Notes under the pieces: generated by a model | What the model was told of the DNA's origin: nothing | The model's database searches: none | Seen by the model: the letters and a program-made list of their open reading frames with translations, nothing else | In this document: one piece after another, positions 33,681 through 42,768 of the stretch | Position numbering within the stretch: position 1 is the first letter of the stretch | Layout: the number at the start of each line of letters is the position of its first letter | Source: Mycolicibacterium grossiae | GTDB taxonomy: Bacteria > Actinomycetota > Actinomycetes > Mycobacteriales > Mycobacteriaceae | Assembly: GCF_008329645.1 (NCBI RefSeq) | Contig: NZ_CP043474.1 | Coordinates: 3,534,001 to 3,598,000, forward strand | Direction of reading: 5' to 3' | Length of the DNA stretch: 64,000 bases | Position numbers and translations under genes: made by a program

Positions 33681-35678
33681 GTGTCCAAGCTCTCGACCGT
33701 CGCACGCCGACTGGTGTTGGGAACCCCCTTCCGCAGTGACAAGCTGGCCCACACGTTGCTGCCCAAGCGCATCGCGTTGCCGGTGTTCGCCTCCGATGCG
33801 TTGTCGTCGGTCGCCTACGCGCCGGAGGAGATCTTCCTCGTGCTGTCGGTGGCCGGGCTGTCGGCCTACGCCCTCGCCCTGTGGATCGGCCTCGCGGTGG
33901 CGGCGGTGATGATCGTCGTGATCGCGAGCTATCGGCAGAACGTGCACGCCTACCCGTCCGGTGGTGGCGACTACGAGGTCGTCACCACCAACCTGGGTCC
34001 GACCGCGGGGTTGACGGTGGCCAGCGCGCTGATGGTCGACTACGTGCTGACCGTCGCGGTGTCGATGTCCTCGGCGATGTCCAACATCGGTTCGGCGGTG
34101 CCGTTCATCGGTCAGCACAAGGTGTGGTTCGCCGTCGTGGTGATCCTGCTGCTGGCGTCGCTGAACCTGCGCGGCATCCGCGAGTCCGGCACCGCGTTCG
34201 CCGTGCCGACCTACGCCTTCATGGTCGGCATGTTCATCATGCTGGGCTGGGGCTTCTTCCAGATCGAGATCCTCGGTGAGCCGCTGCGGGCCGAGTCGGC
34301 CGGCTTCGAGATGCACACCGAGCACGGCGACGTGCTGGGCTTCGCGCTCGTCTTCCTGGTGGCCCGGGCGTTCTCGTCCGGATCGGCGGCGTTGACGGGG
34401 GTCGAGGCGATCAGCAACGGCGTGCCGGCGTTCCGCAAGCCGAAGTCCCGCAACGCCGCCTCCACGCTGCTGCTGCTGGGCGGCATCTCGGTCACCCTGC
34501 TGCTGGGCATCATCATGCTGGCCAAGGAGACCGGCGTGCAGATCGCCGAGCGGCCACGCGAGCAGCTGATCGGCGCGCCCGCGGACTACGAGCAGAAGAC
34601 GCTGATCGCCCAGCTCGCCGACGCGGTGTTCCACGACTTCCCGCTGGGCCTGTTCCTCATCGCGCTCGTCACCGCGCTCATCCTGATGCTGGCGGCCAAC
34701 ACCGCCTTCAACGGCTTCCCGGTGCTCGGGTCGATCCTCGCCCAAGACAGCTTCCTGCCCCACCAGCTGCGCACCCGCGGGGACCGGCTGGCGTTCTCCA
34801 ACGGCATCCTGTTCCTGGCCTTCGCGGCGATCGCGTTCGTGGTGGCGTTCCAGGCCGAGGTGACCGCGCTCATCCAGCTGTACATCGTCGGGGTGTTCGT
34901 GTCGTTCACGTTCAGCCAGGTCGGCATGGTGCGGCACTGGACGCGGCTGCTGCGGGTGGAGACCGACGCCGTGGAGCGTGGCCGCATGAAGCGGTCCCGT
35001 GTCATCAACTCGGTGGGCTGCGTGTGCACCGGCACCGTGCTCGTCGTCGTCATCGTCACCAAGTTCGCCGCGGGAGCGTGGATCGCGATCCTCGCGATGG
35101 GCGCCCTGTTCGTGCTGATGAAGATGATCCACAAGCACTACGCCACCGTCCGGCGCGAGCTGGCCGACGCCGACGCCGAGGCGGGTGACGACGTGGTGCT
35201 GCCCAGCCGCAACCACGCGATCGTGCTGGTGTCCAGCGTCGCGCTGCCCACCAAGCGGGCGCTGGCCTACGCCCGCGCCACCCGGCCCGACGAGCTGGAG
35301 GCCATCCACGTCAGCATCGACGACGGCGAGGCCCGCGAGCTGAAGACGCGGTGGGAGGAGTCCGACTTCCCGCTGCCGCTCAAGATCGTCGCATCGCCCT
35401 ACCGCGACATCACCCGGCCGGTGCTCGACTACGTCAAGCGCATCACGCGCGACGCGCCGCGCACCGTCGTCACCATCTTCATCCCGGAGTACGTGGTGGG
35501 GCACTGGTGGGAACAGGTGCTGCACAACCAGAGTGCGCTGCGGCTCAAGGGCAGGCTGCTGTTCGAACCGCAGGTGATGGTCACGTCGGTGCCGTATCAG
35601 CTGAACTCCTCGGAGCGGCTGAAGGACATGGCACCCAAGTCGGCGCCCGGCGACGCGCGCCGGGGCTTCCTCGAGTGA
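33681..35678 (+). CDS. APC-superfamily transporter resembling KimA K+ importer (Rv2690c-like)
   Basis: 665 aa. Twelve or so transmembrane helices followed by a cytosolic C-terminal domain (about residues 500-665) of USP-like character (HAIVLVSSVALPTKRALAYARAT). Segments match what I remember of Bacillus subtilis KimA (YdaO): ASDALSSVAYAPEEIFLVL, SYRQNVHAYPSGGGDYEVV, LMVDYVLTVAVSMSSAMSNI, ARAFSSGSAALTGVEAISNG, LAANTAFNGFPVLGSILAQD, TRGDRLAFSNGI. KimA is a proton-coupled K+ importer inhibited by c-di-AMP. Databases usually label this an amino-acid permease; divergence from ceoB/ceoC favours K+. GTG start at 33681; the stop overlaps the next GTG. Confidence 0.85.
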   Translation: MSKLSTVARRLVLGTPFRSDKLAHTLLPKRIALPVFASDALSSVAYAPEEIFLVLSVAGLSAYALALWIGLAVAAVMIVVIASYRQNVHAYPSGGGDYEVVTTNLGPTAGLTVASALMVDYVLTVAVSMSSAMSNIGSAVPFIGQHKVWFAVVVILLLASLNLRGIRESGTAFAVPTYAFMVGMFIMLGWGFFQIEILGEPLRAESAGFEMHTEHGDVLGFALVFLVARAFSSGSAALTGVEAISNGVPAFRKPKSRNAASTLLLLGGISVTLLLGIIMLAKETGVQIAERPREQLIGAPADYEQKTLIAQLADAVFHDFPLGLFLIALVTALILMLAANTAFNGFPVLGSILAQDSFLPHQLRTRGDRLAFSNGILFLAFAAIAFVVAFQAEVTALIQLYIVGVFVSFTFSQVGMVRHWTRLLRVETDAVERGRMKRSRVINSVGCVCTGTVLVVVIVTKFAAGAWIAILAMGALFVLMKMIHKHYATVRRELADADAEAGDDVVLPSRNHAIVLVSSVALPTKRALAYARATRPDELEAIHVSIDDGEARELKTRWEESDFPLPLKIVASPYRDITRPVLDYVKRITRDAPRTVVTIFIPEYVVGHWWEQVLHNQSALRLKGRLLFEPQVMVTSVPYQLNSSERLKDMAPKSAPGDARRGFLE

Positions 35679-36871
35679 GCGGCACCGTCCTCGAGCTGAC
35701 CGTCGGCTCGCCGGCGAACGGCGGCAGCTGCGTCGCCCGCGAGGAGGGCGGCCGCGTGGTGTTCGTCCGCGGCGCCCTGCCCGGCGAGCGGGTGCGCGCC
35801 CGCATCACCGACGAGCGCGCCAAGCACTGGCACGCCGTGACCGTCGAGGTCCTCGACGCGTCACCCGACCGCGTCCCGTCGCTCTGCCCGATCGCCGGGG
35901 AGCACGGTTCCGGGTGCTGCGATTTGGCCTTCGCCGCACCGGCGGCGGCGCGCCGGCTCAAGGCCGACGTGGTGGCCAACCAGCTCGGCCGGCTCGGCGG
36001 CGTCACTTGGTCCGGTGCCGGCGAGCCGGTCGACGACGCCGGTCCCACCGGGTGGCGCACCCGGGTGCGGCTCGCGACGACGCCCGACGGCCGGGCAGGC
36101 TTCCACCGCTACCACAGCGACGAGCTGGTCACCGACCTGCGGTGTGCGCAGGTGCCGGCCGGCCTGCTCGACGGCATCGCCGAGCAGCGCTGGCCGGGCG
36201 GCGCGGAGATCCACGTCGTCGCCGACGACGACGGCGTCCGGCACGTCGTGCGAACCGGTCCGCGCACCGGCCGGTCGACGGCGCCCACGCAGGTCGTCGA
36301 GGGGGCCTACGAGGCGGTGCAGCGCGTGCGCGACCGCGTATGGCGCGTCCCGGTGACGGCGTTCTGGCAGGCGCACCGCGGGGCGGCCGCGCTGTACAGC
36401 GACCTGGTCGAGCGCTACGCCGCGGTGGCCCCGGGCATGACGGCGTGGGACCTCTACGGCGGGGCCGGCGTGTTCGCGGCCGTGCTGGCCGCCGGCGCCG
36501 GCCCGACAGGCCACGTGCTCACCGTCGACACCTCGCGCGGCTCGGCCCGGGCCGCGCGCAGCGCTCTCGCCGACCTGGACGGGGTGGAGGTCGTCACCGA
36601 TTCGGTGCGCCGCGCGCTCTCCGGCCGCACCGAGCGGCCCGACGTCGCGGTGCTGGACCCGCCGCGCACCGGCGCCGGCCGCGAGGTGATCGATGCGCTC
36701 GCCGCCACCGGCGTGCCGCGCATCGTCCACATCGGTTGCGAGGCAGCGTCCTTCGCGCGCGACGTCGGGCTGTACCTCGGCCACGGCTACGAGGTGGCGG
36801 ACCTGCGGGTGTTCGACTCGTTCCCGCTGACCCACCACGTGGAGTGTCTGGCGGTGCTCACCCGGTCCTGA
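35675..36871 (+). CDS. TrmA/RlmD-type RNA (uracil-5-)methyltransferase with TRAM domain (Rv2689c-like)
   Basis: 398 aa. N-terminal TRAM domain (TVLELTVGSPANGGSCVAREEGGRVVFVRGALPGERV); candidate iron-sulfur cysteines LCPIAG, GSGCCDL and LRCAQV; SAM-binding DLYGGAGVFAAVLAAG; VLDPPRTGAG; catalytic Cys in VHIGCEAASFARDV; and HVECLAVLTR at the C-terminus. The general base Glu is probably the Glu of HHVECL. The enzyme would methylate C5 of uridine in tRNA or rRNA; the target is unclear. GTG overlaps the KimA-like stop (GTGA), so the two are translationally coupled. Confidence 0.88.
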   Translation: MSGTVLELTVGSPANGGSCVAREEGGRVVFVRGALPGERVRARITDERAKHWHAVTVEVLDASPDRVPSLCPIAGEHGSGCCDLAFAAPAAARRLKADVVANQLGRLGGVTWSGAGEPVDDAGPTGWRTRVRLATTPDGRAGFHRYHSDELVTDLRCAQVPAGLLDGIAEQRWPGGAEIHVVADDDGVRHVVRTGPRTGRSTAPTQVVEGAYEAVQRVRDRVWRVPVTAFWQAHRGAAALYSDLVERYAAVAPGMTAWDLYGGAGVFAAVLAAGAGPTGHVLTVDTSRGSARAARSALADLDGVEVVTDSVRRALSGRTERPDVAVLDPPRTGAGREVIDALAATGVPRIVHIGCEAASFARDVGLYLGHGYEVADLRVFDSFPLTHHVECLAVLTRS

Positions 36872-36877
36872 CGGTGG

Positions 36878-38197
36878 TCAGGACGGCCGCTGGTAGACGT
36901 CGGGGACGCCGTCGCGGTCGACGTCGAGGGACTCCTGCTCGCAGACGATCCGGTAGTGCCGGTTGCGCAGCCGCAGCAGGATCGACGCGAGCACCGCCGC
37001 GAGCAGCGATCCGGTCAGCACGCCGATCTTGACGTGGTCGTCGCGCACCGAGTGCGAACCGTAGGCCAGTTCGCCGATCAGCAGCGAGACCGTGAAGCCG
37101 ATGCCGGCCAGCATCGCCATGCCCACGACGTCGATCCACCGCAGCGCGTCGTCGAGGGCGGCGCGGGTGCACTTCGAGAGCACCCACGTCGTCGCGGTGA
37201 TCCCGACGGTCTTGCCGACGACCAGGCCGGCGACGATGCCGAGGGCGATGGGGTCGGTCAGCGCACTGATGAGCCCGTCGAGCCCGCCGACGGTCACCCC
37301 GGCGGCGAAGAACGCGAACACCGGCACGGCGACGCCGGCGGAGATCGGTCGGATGCGGTGTTCGAAGTGTTCGGCGAGTCCCGGTCCGGCCTCCGGACCA
37401 CCGGCGGCCTGGCTGCGCAGCACCGGCACGGTGAAGCCCAGCAGCACTCCGGCCACGGTGGCGTGCACCCCGGATTCGTGCACCAGCGCCCACGTGGCCG
37501 CGGCGAGCGGCAGCAGCAGCCACCACGACCGGATGCGTCGTTGCACGCACAGCGCGAACAGCGCCAGCGGGATGACGGCCAGCCCGAGGGCCACCGCGTC
37601 GATGTCCTCGGTGTAGAAGACCGCGATCACGGTGATGGCCAGCAGGTCGTCGACCACGGCCAGCGTGAGCAGGAAGGTGCGCAGCGCCGCGGGCAGGTGG
37701 GTGGAGATGACGGCCAGGATGGCGACGGCGAACGCGATGTCGGTCGCGGTCGGGATGGCCCACCCGCGCAGGGCGCCGTCGCCCGCGGTCACGGTGAACG
37801 CCACGAAGATCAGCGCGGGCACCACCATGCCGCCGACGGCCGCCGCGATCGGCAGCGCGGCGCGGGCGGGATCGCGCAGGTCCCCGGCGACGAACTCGCG
37901 TTTGAGTTCCAGGCCCACCACGAAGAAGAAGATGGCGAGCAACCCGTCGGCCGCCCACGTCGCCAGCGTGAGGTCCAGGTGCAGACCGAACACGTCGGCG
38001 CCGACGTGGGTGTCGGCGAGCGCCTGGTAGGCGGGCGCCCACGGCGAGTTGGCCCACACCAGCGCGGCCACGGCACCGGCGATGAGCAGCATGCCCCCGA
38101 CGGTCTCCTTGCGGAGGATGTCGGAGATCCGCGACGTCTCCGTCCAGGAGCCCCTGCTGAAGAGCAGGCGGGGGTGTGGTCGACGGTCATCGGGCAT
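36878..38197 (-). CDS. nhaA: Na+/H+ antiporter NhaA
   Basis: 439 aa. 12-helix NhaA-family antiporter for sodium/proton exchange and pH homeostasis. Family motifs: ETVGGMLLIAGAVAALVWANSPW, LLAIFFFVVGLELKREFVAGDLRDP, GWAIPTATDIAFAVAILAV and FLLTLAVVDDLLAITVIAVFYT with the paired transport Asp residues (VVDD), VHESGVHATVAGVLLGF. The tail ends DVDRDGVPDVYQRPS, resembling a calcium-binding DxDxDG loop. ATG at 38197 with GAGGTGG; in-frame starts exist at 38233/38236. M. tuberculosis has ABC and ars-type transporters in the corresponding interval instead. Confidence 0.93.
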   Translation of the reverse strand: MPDDRRPHPRLLFSRGSWTETSRISDILRKETVGGMLLIAGAVAALVWANSPWAPAYQALADTHVGADVFGLHLDLTLATWAADGLLAIFFFVVGLELKREFVAGDLRDPARAALPIAAAVGGMVVPALIFVAFTVTAGDGALRGWAIPTATDIAFAVAILAVISTHLPAALRTFLLTLAVVDDLLAITVIAVFYTEDIDAVALGLAVIPLALFALCVQRRIRSWWLLLPLAAATWALVHESGVHATVAGVLLGFTVPVLRSQAAGGPEAGPGLAEHFEHRIRPISAGVAVPVFAFFAAGVTVGGLDGLISALTDPIALGIVAGLVVGKTVGITATTWVLSKCTRAALDDALRWIDVVGMAMLAGIGFTVSLLIGELAYGSHSVRDDHVKIGVLTGSLLAAVLASILLRLRNRHYRIVCEQESLDVDRDGVPDVYQRPS

Positions 38198-38397
38198 GGT
38201 GGCCACCTCAACGGGATCTACGGCATGGGTCATCACTCGCCGACCAGACTTCCCGGCACACCGTGGGTCAGTCTAATGTCACACCGCGATCCGCGGCTCG
38301 CGGGGGGAACGTCTTGACGTGCGGCGATGAGCGTGCATGACGCGGGTTTCGCGGCCGCGGGCAACGTCCGAAGAGGCTGGCCCGGGCGGTCCGTGCG

Positions 38398-38403
38398 TAA
38401 ACT
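38398..38403 (+). promoter_or_regulatory. -10 hexamer TAAACT, leaderless dxs
   Basis: TAAACT ends 6 nt before the dxs ATG (38410), so transcription should start at the initiation codon. Confidence 0.6.
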
Positions 38404-38409
38404 GGCGGG

Positions 38410-40323
38410 ATGCTCGAACAGGTCCGCGGCCCCGCCGATCTGCAACACCTGACGCAGGCGCAGATGGGCGAACTCGCCACCGAGATCCGCGAGTTCCTCA
38501 TCCACAAGGTCGCCGCGACGGGTGGGCACCTCGGCCCCAACCTCGGCGTCGTCGAGTTGACCCTGGCACTGCACCGGGTGTTCGACTCGCCGCACGACCC
38601 CATCATCTTCGACACCGGTCACCAGTCCTACGTGCACAAGATGCTCACCGGGCGGTGCGCCGACTTCGACAACCTCCGCAAGAAGGACGGGCTGTCCGGC
38701 TACCCGTCGCGGGCGGAGAGCGAGCACGACTGGGTCGAGTCCAGTCACGCCAGCACCGCGCTGTCCTACGCCGACGGGCTGGCGAAGGCCTTCGAACTCA
38801 GCGGGCACCGCAACCGACACGTCGTGGCCGTGGTCGGTGACGGCGCGCTCACCGGCGGCATGTGCTGGGAGGCGCTGAACAACATCGCCGCGTCCAAGCG
38901 GCCCGTCGTCATCGTCGTCAACGACAACGGCCGCAGCTACGCCCCGACGATCGGCGGGCTGGCCGATCACCTGGCCGGGCTGCGGCTGCAGCCGGGCTAC
39001 GAGAAGCTGCTCGAGCGGGGCCGCGACACCGTGCGCGGCGTCCCGCTGATCGGCGAACTCTGCTACCAGTGCATGCACAGCGTGAAGGCCGGCATCAAGG
39101 ACGCGCTCGCCCCGCAGGTGATGTTCACCGACCTGGGGCTGAAGTACGTCGGCCCGATCGACGGGCACGACGAGCACGCCGTCGAGGTGGCGCTGCGCAA
39201 CGCGCGCGGCTTCAACGCCCCGGTGGTCGTGCACGTCGTCACCCGCAAGGGCAAGGGTTTCGGGCCCGCGGAGGCCGACGTCGAGGAGATGATGCACTCG
39301 ACCGGCATCATCGATCCGCTGACCGGCCTGTCGACGTCGGTGGCCGCCCCGGGATGGACGTCGGTGTTCTCCGACGAACTCATCAAGCGGGCCGCCAAGC
39401 GCCGCGACGTCGTCGCGATCACCGCCGCCATGCCCGGGCCGACCGGTCTGAGCGCGTTCCGGGAGCGCTTCCCGGACCGGTTCTTCGACGTGGGCATCGC
39501 CGAGCAGCATGCGCTGACGTCGGCGGCCGGGCTCGCCATGGGTGGCATGCATCCCGTGGTGGCCATCTACTCCACTTTCATCAACCGCGCCTTCGACCAG
39601 GTGATGATGGACGTTGCGCTGCACCGGCTTCCGGTGACGATGGTGCTCGACCGCGCCGGGGTGACCGGCCCGGACGGCGCCAGCCACAACGGCATCTGGG
39701 ACATGTCGCTGCTCGGGATCGTGCCCGGCATCCGGATCGCCGCGCCGCGCGACGCCGCCCGGCTGCGCGAGGAACTCGGCGAGGCGCTGGCGGTCAAGGA
39801 CGGCCCCACCGTCCTGCGGTTCCCGAAGGGCGCCGTCGGCGAGGACGTGCCGGCGATCGAGCGGCGCGGGGGCATCGACGTCCTCGCCGAACCCGCCGAC
39901 GGGACGACTGGCGACGTGCTGCTGGTGGCCGTGGGCCCCTTCGCGTCGATGGCGCTGTCGGTCGCCGAGCGGCTGCGCGTGCAGGGCATCGGCGTCACCG
40001 TGGTCGATCCGCGGTGGGTGCTCCCCGTGCCGGACGCGATCGTCGAGACGGCCCGTACGCACAAGCTCGTGGTCACCGTCGAGGACAACGGCGTGCACGG
40101 CGGCATCGGATCGTCGGTCTCGGCGGCGCTGCGCCGGGCCGAGGTGGACGTGCCGTGCCGCGACGTCGGCATGCCGCAGGAGTTCCAGGACCATGCCTCG
40201 CGCACCGAGGTGCTCACCGCGGTCGGGCTGACCGATCAGAACGTCGCCCGGCAGATCACCGGCTGGGTGGCGGCGCTGGCGAGCACCGTCGGCGAGCCGG
40301 CGGTGTCGGACACCCTCGACTGA
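38410..40323 (+). CDS. dxs: 1-deoxy-D-xylulose-5-phosphate synthase
   Basis: 637 aa. First enzyme of the MEP isoprenoid pathway: condenses pyruvate and glyceraldehyde-3-phosphate, needs ThDP and Mg. ATGGHLGPNLGVVELTLALH, DTGHQSYVHKMLTGR, ThDP/Mg motif VVGDGALTGGMCWEALNNIA and VVNDNGRSYAPTIGG; pyrimidine domain FFDVGIAEQHALTSAAGLA with catalytic Glu; VLDRAGVTGPDGASHNGIWD; C-terminal transketolase domain VTVEDNGVHGGIGSSV. It corresponds to Rv2682c (dxs1). Product feeds decaprenyl phosphate and menaquinone, which links it to AftC here. Confidence 0.97.
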   Translation: MLEQVRGPADLQHLTQAQMGELATEIREFLIHKVAATGGHLGPNLGVVELTLALHRVFDSPHDPIIFDTGHQSYVHKMLTGRCADFDNLRKKDGLSGYPSRAESEHDWVESSHASTALSYADGLAKAFELSGHRNRHVVAVVGDGALTGGMCWEALNNIAASKRPVVIVVNDNGRSYAPTIGGLADHLAGLRLQPGYEKLLERGRDTVRGVPLIGELCYQCMHSVKAGIKDALAPQVMFTDLGLKYVGPIDGHDEHAVEVALRNARGFNAPVVVHVVTRKGKGFGPAEADVEEMMHSTGIIDPLTGLSTSVAAPGWTSVFSDELIKRAAKRRDVVAITAAMPGPTGLSAFRERFPDRFFDVGIAEQHALTSAAGLAMGGMHPVVAIYSTFINRAFDQVMMDVALHRLPVTMVLDRAGVTGPDGASHNGIWDMSLLGIVPGIRIAAPRDAARLREELGEALAVKDGPTVLRFPKGAVGEDVPAIERRGGIDVLAEPADGTTGDVLLVAVGPFASMALSVAERLRVQGIGVTVVDPRWVLPVPDAIVETARTHKLVVTVEDNGVHGGIGSSVSAALRRAEVDVPCRDVGMPQEFQDHASRTEVLTAVGLTDQNVARQITGWVAALASTVGEPAVSDTLD

Positions 40324-40330
40324 CGGGTCG

Positions 40331-40504
40331 CAGCGCCATCAGGACGGGGTAGAGGTCGTGGCCCTTCTGCGTCAGTCGGTACTCGTGTCGGGTCCGCTGG
40401 GCGTCGCGGTACGGCCGGCGTTCCAGGACGCCGAGGTCGACGAGGCGGCGCAACCGGTCGGTGAGCACCGCGCGGCCGAGGTCGAGAATGGTGTGGAAGC
40501 CCAG
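40331..40504 (-). pseudogene. HxlR-type regulator remnant
   Basis: The minus strand encodes FHTILDLGRAVLTDRLRRLVDLGVLERRPYRDAQRTRHEYRLTQKGHDLYPVLMAL, the HTH core of HxlR regulators. A stop (TAG) cuts the frame upstream at 40505-40507, removing the N-terminal third with its Cys. The last helix is lost into the dxs stop region. Neither end has a signal, so this is a remnant. It lies between dxs and a hydrolase gene. Confidence 0.7.
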
Positions 40505-40505
40505 C

Positions 40506-40511
40506 TACGCT
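40506..40511 (+). promoter_or_regulatory. -10 hexamer TACGCT, leaderless hydrolase start
   Basis: TACGCT ends 6 nt before the ATG at 40518. It overlaps the broken 5' end of the HxlR remnant. Confidence 0.5.
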
Positions 40512-40517
40512 CGCGCC

Positions 40518-41426
40518 ATGGATGCCGCCCTCGCGCGCTGGAAGGCCTCGGGCCAGTACCTCGACTACCTCGGCTTCGACGTGTTCTACCGAGTCGACGG
40601 GCCGCCGCTGGGCCGGGCGCCGGTGCTGCTGGCGATCCACGGCTACCCGTTCAACTCCTTCGACTGGTCGCTCGTCTGGCCGGCGCTGACCGAGCGCTTC
40701 ACCGTGATCGCCGCGGACCTGCTGGGGCTGGGCTTCTCGGACAAGCCGTCGGCCTACCGGTACTCGGTCACCGACCACGCCGACGCGCAGGAGGCGCTGC
40801 TGCGCCACCTCGGGGTTTCCGAATGTCACGTCCTCGCCCACGATCTCGGTGACTCGGTGGCCCAGGAGCTGCTGGCCCGCCACGAGTTCGGCGACTGGTC
40901 GCTGCGCCCGGTCGGCTTCACGTCGATCACGTGGCTGAACGGCGGGCTGTTCAACGAGGCGTACACCCCGCGGCTGCTGCAGAAGGCCATGTCGGGAACG
41001 CCGCTGGGCGACGTCCTGAGTCGCGCGCAGGGCACCCGGTTGTCGCGGCGTCTGCTGGAGCGCACGCTCGACGAACTGTTCGGCGTCGACGCCAAGCCGA
41101 CGCCCGAGGACCTCGAGCGGTTCCACCAGATCCTCGACGTCAACGATGGCAAGCGCGTCCTGCACCAGGTGGGTCGCTTCCTCGACGATCGCTACCGGCA
41201 CCGCAACCGGTGGGTGCGGGCGATGCGCGAGACGAGCGTGCCGATGCGTCTGATCGACGGACCCGCCGACCCGAATTCCGGTGCGCACATGGCGACGCGG
41301 TACGCCGAGGTGATTCCGGACGCCGACGTCGTGCTGCTCGCCGACGGCGTGTCGCACTGGCCGCAGCTCGAGGCGCCCGAGGACGTGGTGCGCCACTTCT
41401 TCGACCACGTCGACCGGGCCGGCTGA
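40518..41426 (+). CDS. Alpha/beta hydrolase with Asp nucleophile (haloalkane dehalogenase/epoxide hydrolase-like)
   Basis: 302 aa. The nucleophile elbow VLAHDLGDSVA carries Asp109 instead of Ser, as in haloalkane dehalogenases and epoxide hydrolases. Oxyanion loop LLAIHGYPFNSFDW; DLLGLGFSDKP; cap domain about residues 130-225; acid DGPADPNSG; His in GVSHWPQLEAPE. It would open epoxides or remove halides from small substrates. The ATG at 40518 is supported by an upstream TACGCT. Not adjacent to a pathway that would tell the substrate. Opposite in direction to the HxlR remnant, possibly its former regulator (inference). Confidence 0.82.
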   Translation: MDAALARWKASGQYLDYLGFDVFYRVDGPPLGRAPVLLAIHGYPFNSFDWSLVWPALTERFTVIAADLLGLGFSDKPSAYRYSVTDHADAQEALLRHLGVSECHVLAHDLGDSVAQELLARHEFGDWSLRPVGFTSITWLNGGLFNEAYTPRLLQKAMSGTPLGDVLSRAQGTRLSRRLLERTLDELFGVDAKPTPEDLERFHQILDVNDGKRVLHQVGRFLDDRYRHRNRWVRAMRETSVPMRLIDGPADPNSGAHMATRYAEVIPDADVVLLADGVSHWPQLEAPEDVVRHFFDHVDRAG

Positions 41427-41438
41427 ACCCGGGCGCGG

Positions 41439-42767
41439 CTACTCCGGTGCGGCGGCGTCCGCGGTCGCGATGAGGGCGTCGGTGAGCACCGGCACGGTCA
41501 GTTCACGTTGCCACGGCCGGGCGCCGGCCGCGCTCAGGAACCCCTCGACCGCGGGCCGCACCTCCGCGTCGTCGGCCGGGGGTTCCCAGTCCCAGCACAG
41601 TCGACGGACGGTGTCGGGGGTCAGCAGGTTCTCCGCGGGCACCGAAAGACGTTGCGAGAGTTCGCTGATGCCCTTGCGTGCCGCCTCGAGGCGGACTGCG
41701 GCCTCGGGCTTGCGCCGCGACCACCGCGCGGCCGGCGGGGGACCGGTCGACGGCTCGGACGACGACGGCAGGTCATCGGTGCGCCGCGCCCGGGCGAGCG
41801 CGTCGAGCCACACCTGGGCGCTGCGCCGCTGCCGCCCGCCGCCGAAGATAGGCAGCGCGGTCAGGCCCTCCACGGTATCGGGATTCGTGGTGGCCGCGTT
41901 GATGATCGCCGCATCGGGCAGGATGCGGCCGGGCGCGATGTCACGGCGCTGCGCGATGCCGTCGCGGGTGGTCCAGAGTTCGCGCACCGCGGCCAGCGTC
42001 CGCGGGTCGCGCACCTTGTGGATGCCCGACGTGCGCCGCCAGCGGTCCCGTCGCGTCGGCTGCGGCACGAATGTGCGCAAGTGCTCGAATTCCTGTGCGG
42101 CCCATTCGGTCTTGCCCTGCTCGGCCAGCGCGGCGGCGACGGCGTCGCGCAGTTCCAGCAGCATCTCGACGTCCAGGGCGGCGTAGTTCAGCCACTCCGG
42201 CGGCAGCGGGCGCTTCGACCAGTCGGCGGCGCCGTGCCCCTTGGTCAGCTGCAGGCCCAGCAGGCGCTCCACCATCGCGGCCAGGTTCACCCGCTCGAAG
42301 CCCGCGAGCCGGCCGCCGAGTTCGGTGTCGTACAGCCGCGGCGGCGTCATGCCCAGCTCGGCGAGGCAGGGGAGGTCCTGGTCGGCGGCGTGCAGCACCC
42401 ACTCGTCGGTGGCGAGCACCCGGGCGACCGGCGCCATGACGGTCAGCGAGTCGCCGCCGTGGTTGACCGGGTCGATCAGCACCGTGCCCGCCCCGGCCCG
42501 GCGGATCTGGACCAGGTAGGCGCGGTTGGAGTAGCGGAACCCCGAGGCGCGCTCGGCGTCGATCGCGAACGGGCCGTGGCCGCCGGCAAGGAACTCCGCC
42601 GCCCTGGCGATGTCGCTGGGGTAGCTCGCGACGGGCGGCACGCCCTCGGCGGGCGCGAGTAGGGGAACGGCCTCGACGTCGGACCCGGCGTCGGACTCGA
42701 CCTCGGCGGCCGGGTCGTCGGTGCGTGCCGGGTCGTCGGTGACCGGCTCTGGCGAGGCGTCGGTCAT
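41439..42767 (-). CDS. RNase D-like 3'-5' exonuclease with HRDC domain (Rv2681-like)
   Basis: 442 aa. DEDD exonuclease core: GPFAIDAERASGFRYSNRAYLVQI (DxE), WVLHAADQDLPCLAELGM (D), LNYAALDVEMLLELRD (Y-x3-D). An HRDC domain follows (TLAAVRELWTTRDGIAQRRDIAPGRILPDAAI). The C-terminal extension (about residues 330-442, RWSRRKPEAAVRLEAARKGISELSQRLSVPAENLLTPDTVRRLCWDWE) is mycobacterial. RNase D trims tRNA 3' ends. 1 nt after the DUF3000 gene stop in the same operon. Convergent with the hydrolase. Confidence 0.88.
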   Translation of the reverse strand: MTDASPEPVTDDPARTDDPAAEVESDAGSDVEAVPLLAPAEGVPPVASYPSDIARAAEFLAGGHGPFAIDAERASGFRYSNRAYLVQIRRAGAGTVLIDPVNHGGDSLTVMAPVARVLATDEWVLHAADQDLPCLAELGMTPPRLYDTELGGRLAGFERVNLAAMVERLLGLQLTKGHGAADWSKRPLPPEWLNYAALDVEMLLELRDAVAAALAEQGKTEWAAQEFEHLRTFVPQPTRRDRWRRTSGIHKVRDPRTLAAVRELWTTRDGIAQRRDIAPGRILPDAAIINAATTNPDTVEGLTALPIFGGGRQRRSAQVWLDALARARRTDDLPSSSEPSTGPPPAARWSRRKPEAAVRLEAARKGISELSQRLSVPAENLLTPDTVRRLCWDWEPPADDAEVRPAVEGFLSAAGARPWQRELTVPVLTDALIATADAAAPE

Positions 42768-42768
42768 G

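Noticed and set aside
33633..35525. Leftward His/Arg/Gln-rich frame of 630 codons
   Set aside because: Antisense shadow of the KimA-like transporter, whose membrane helices and motifs are clear.
38198..38409. Riboswitch between nhaA and dxs
   Set aside because: The TAAACT -10 leaves no 5' leader for dxs, and no conserved riboswitch core is seen.
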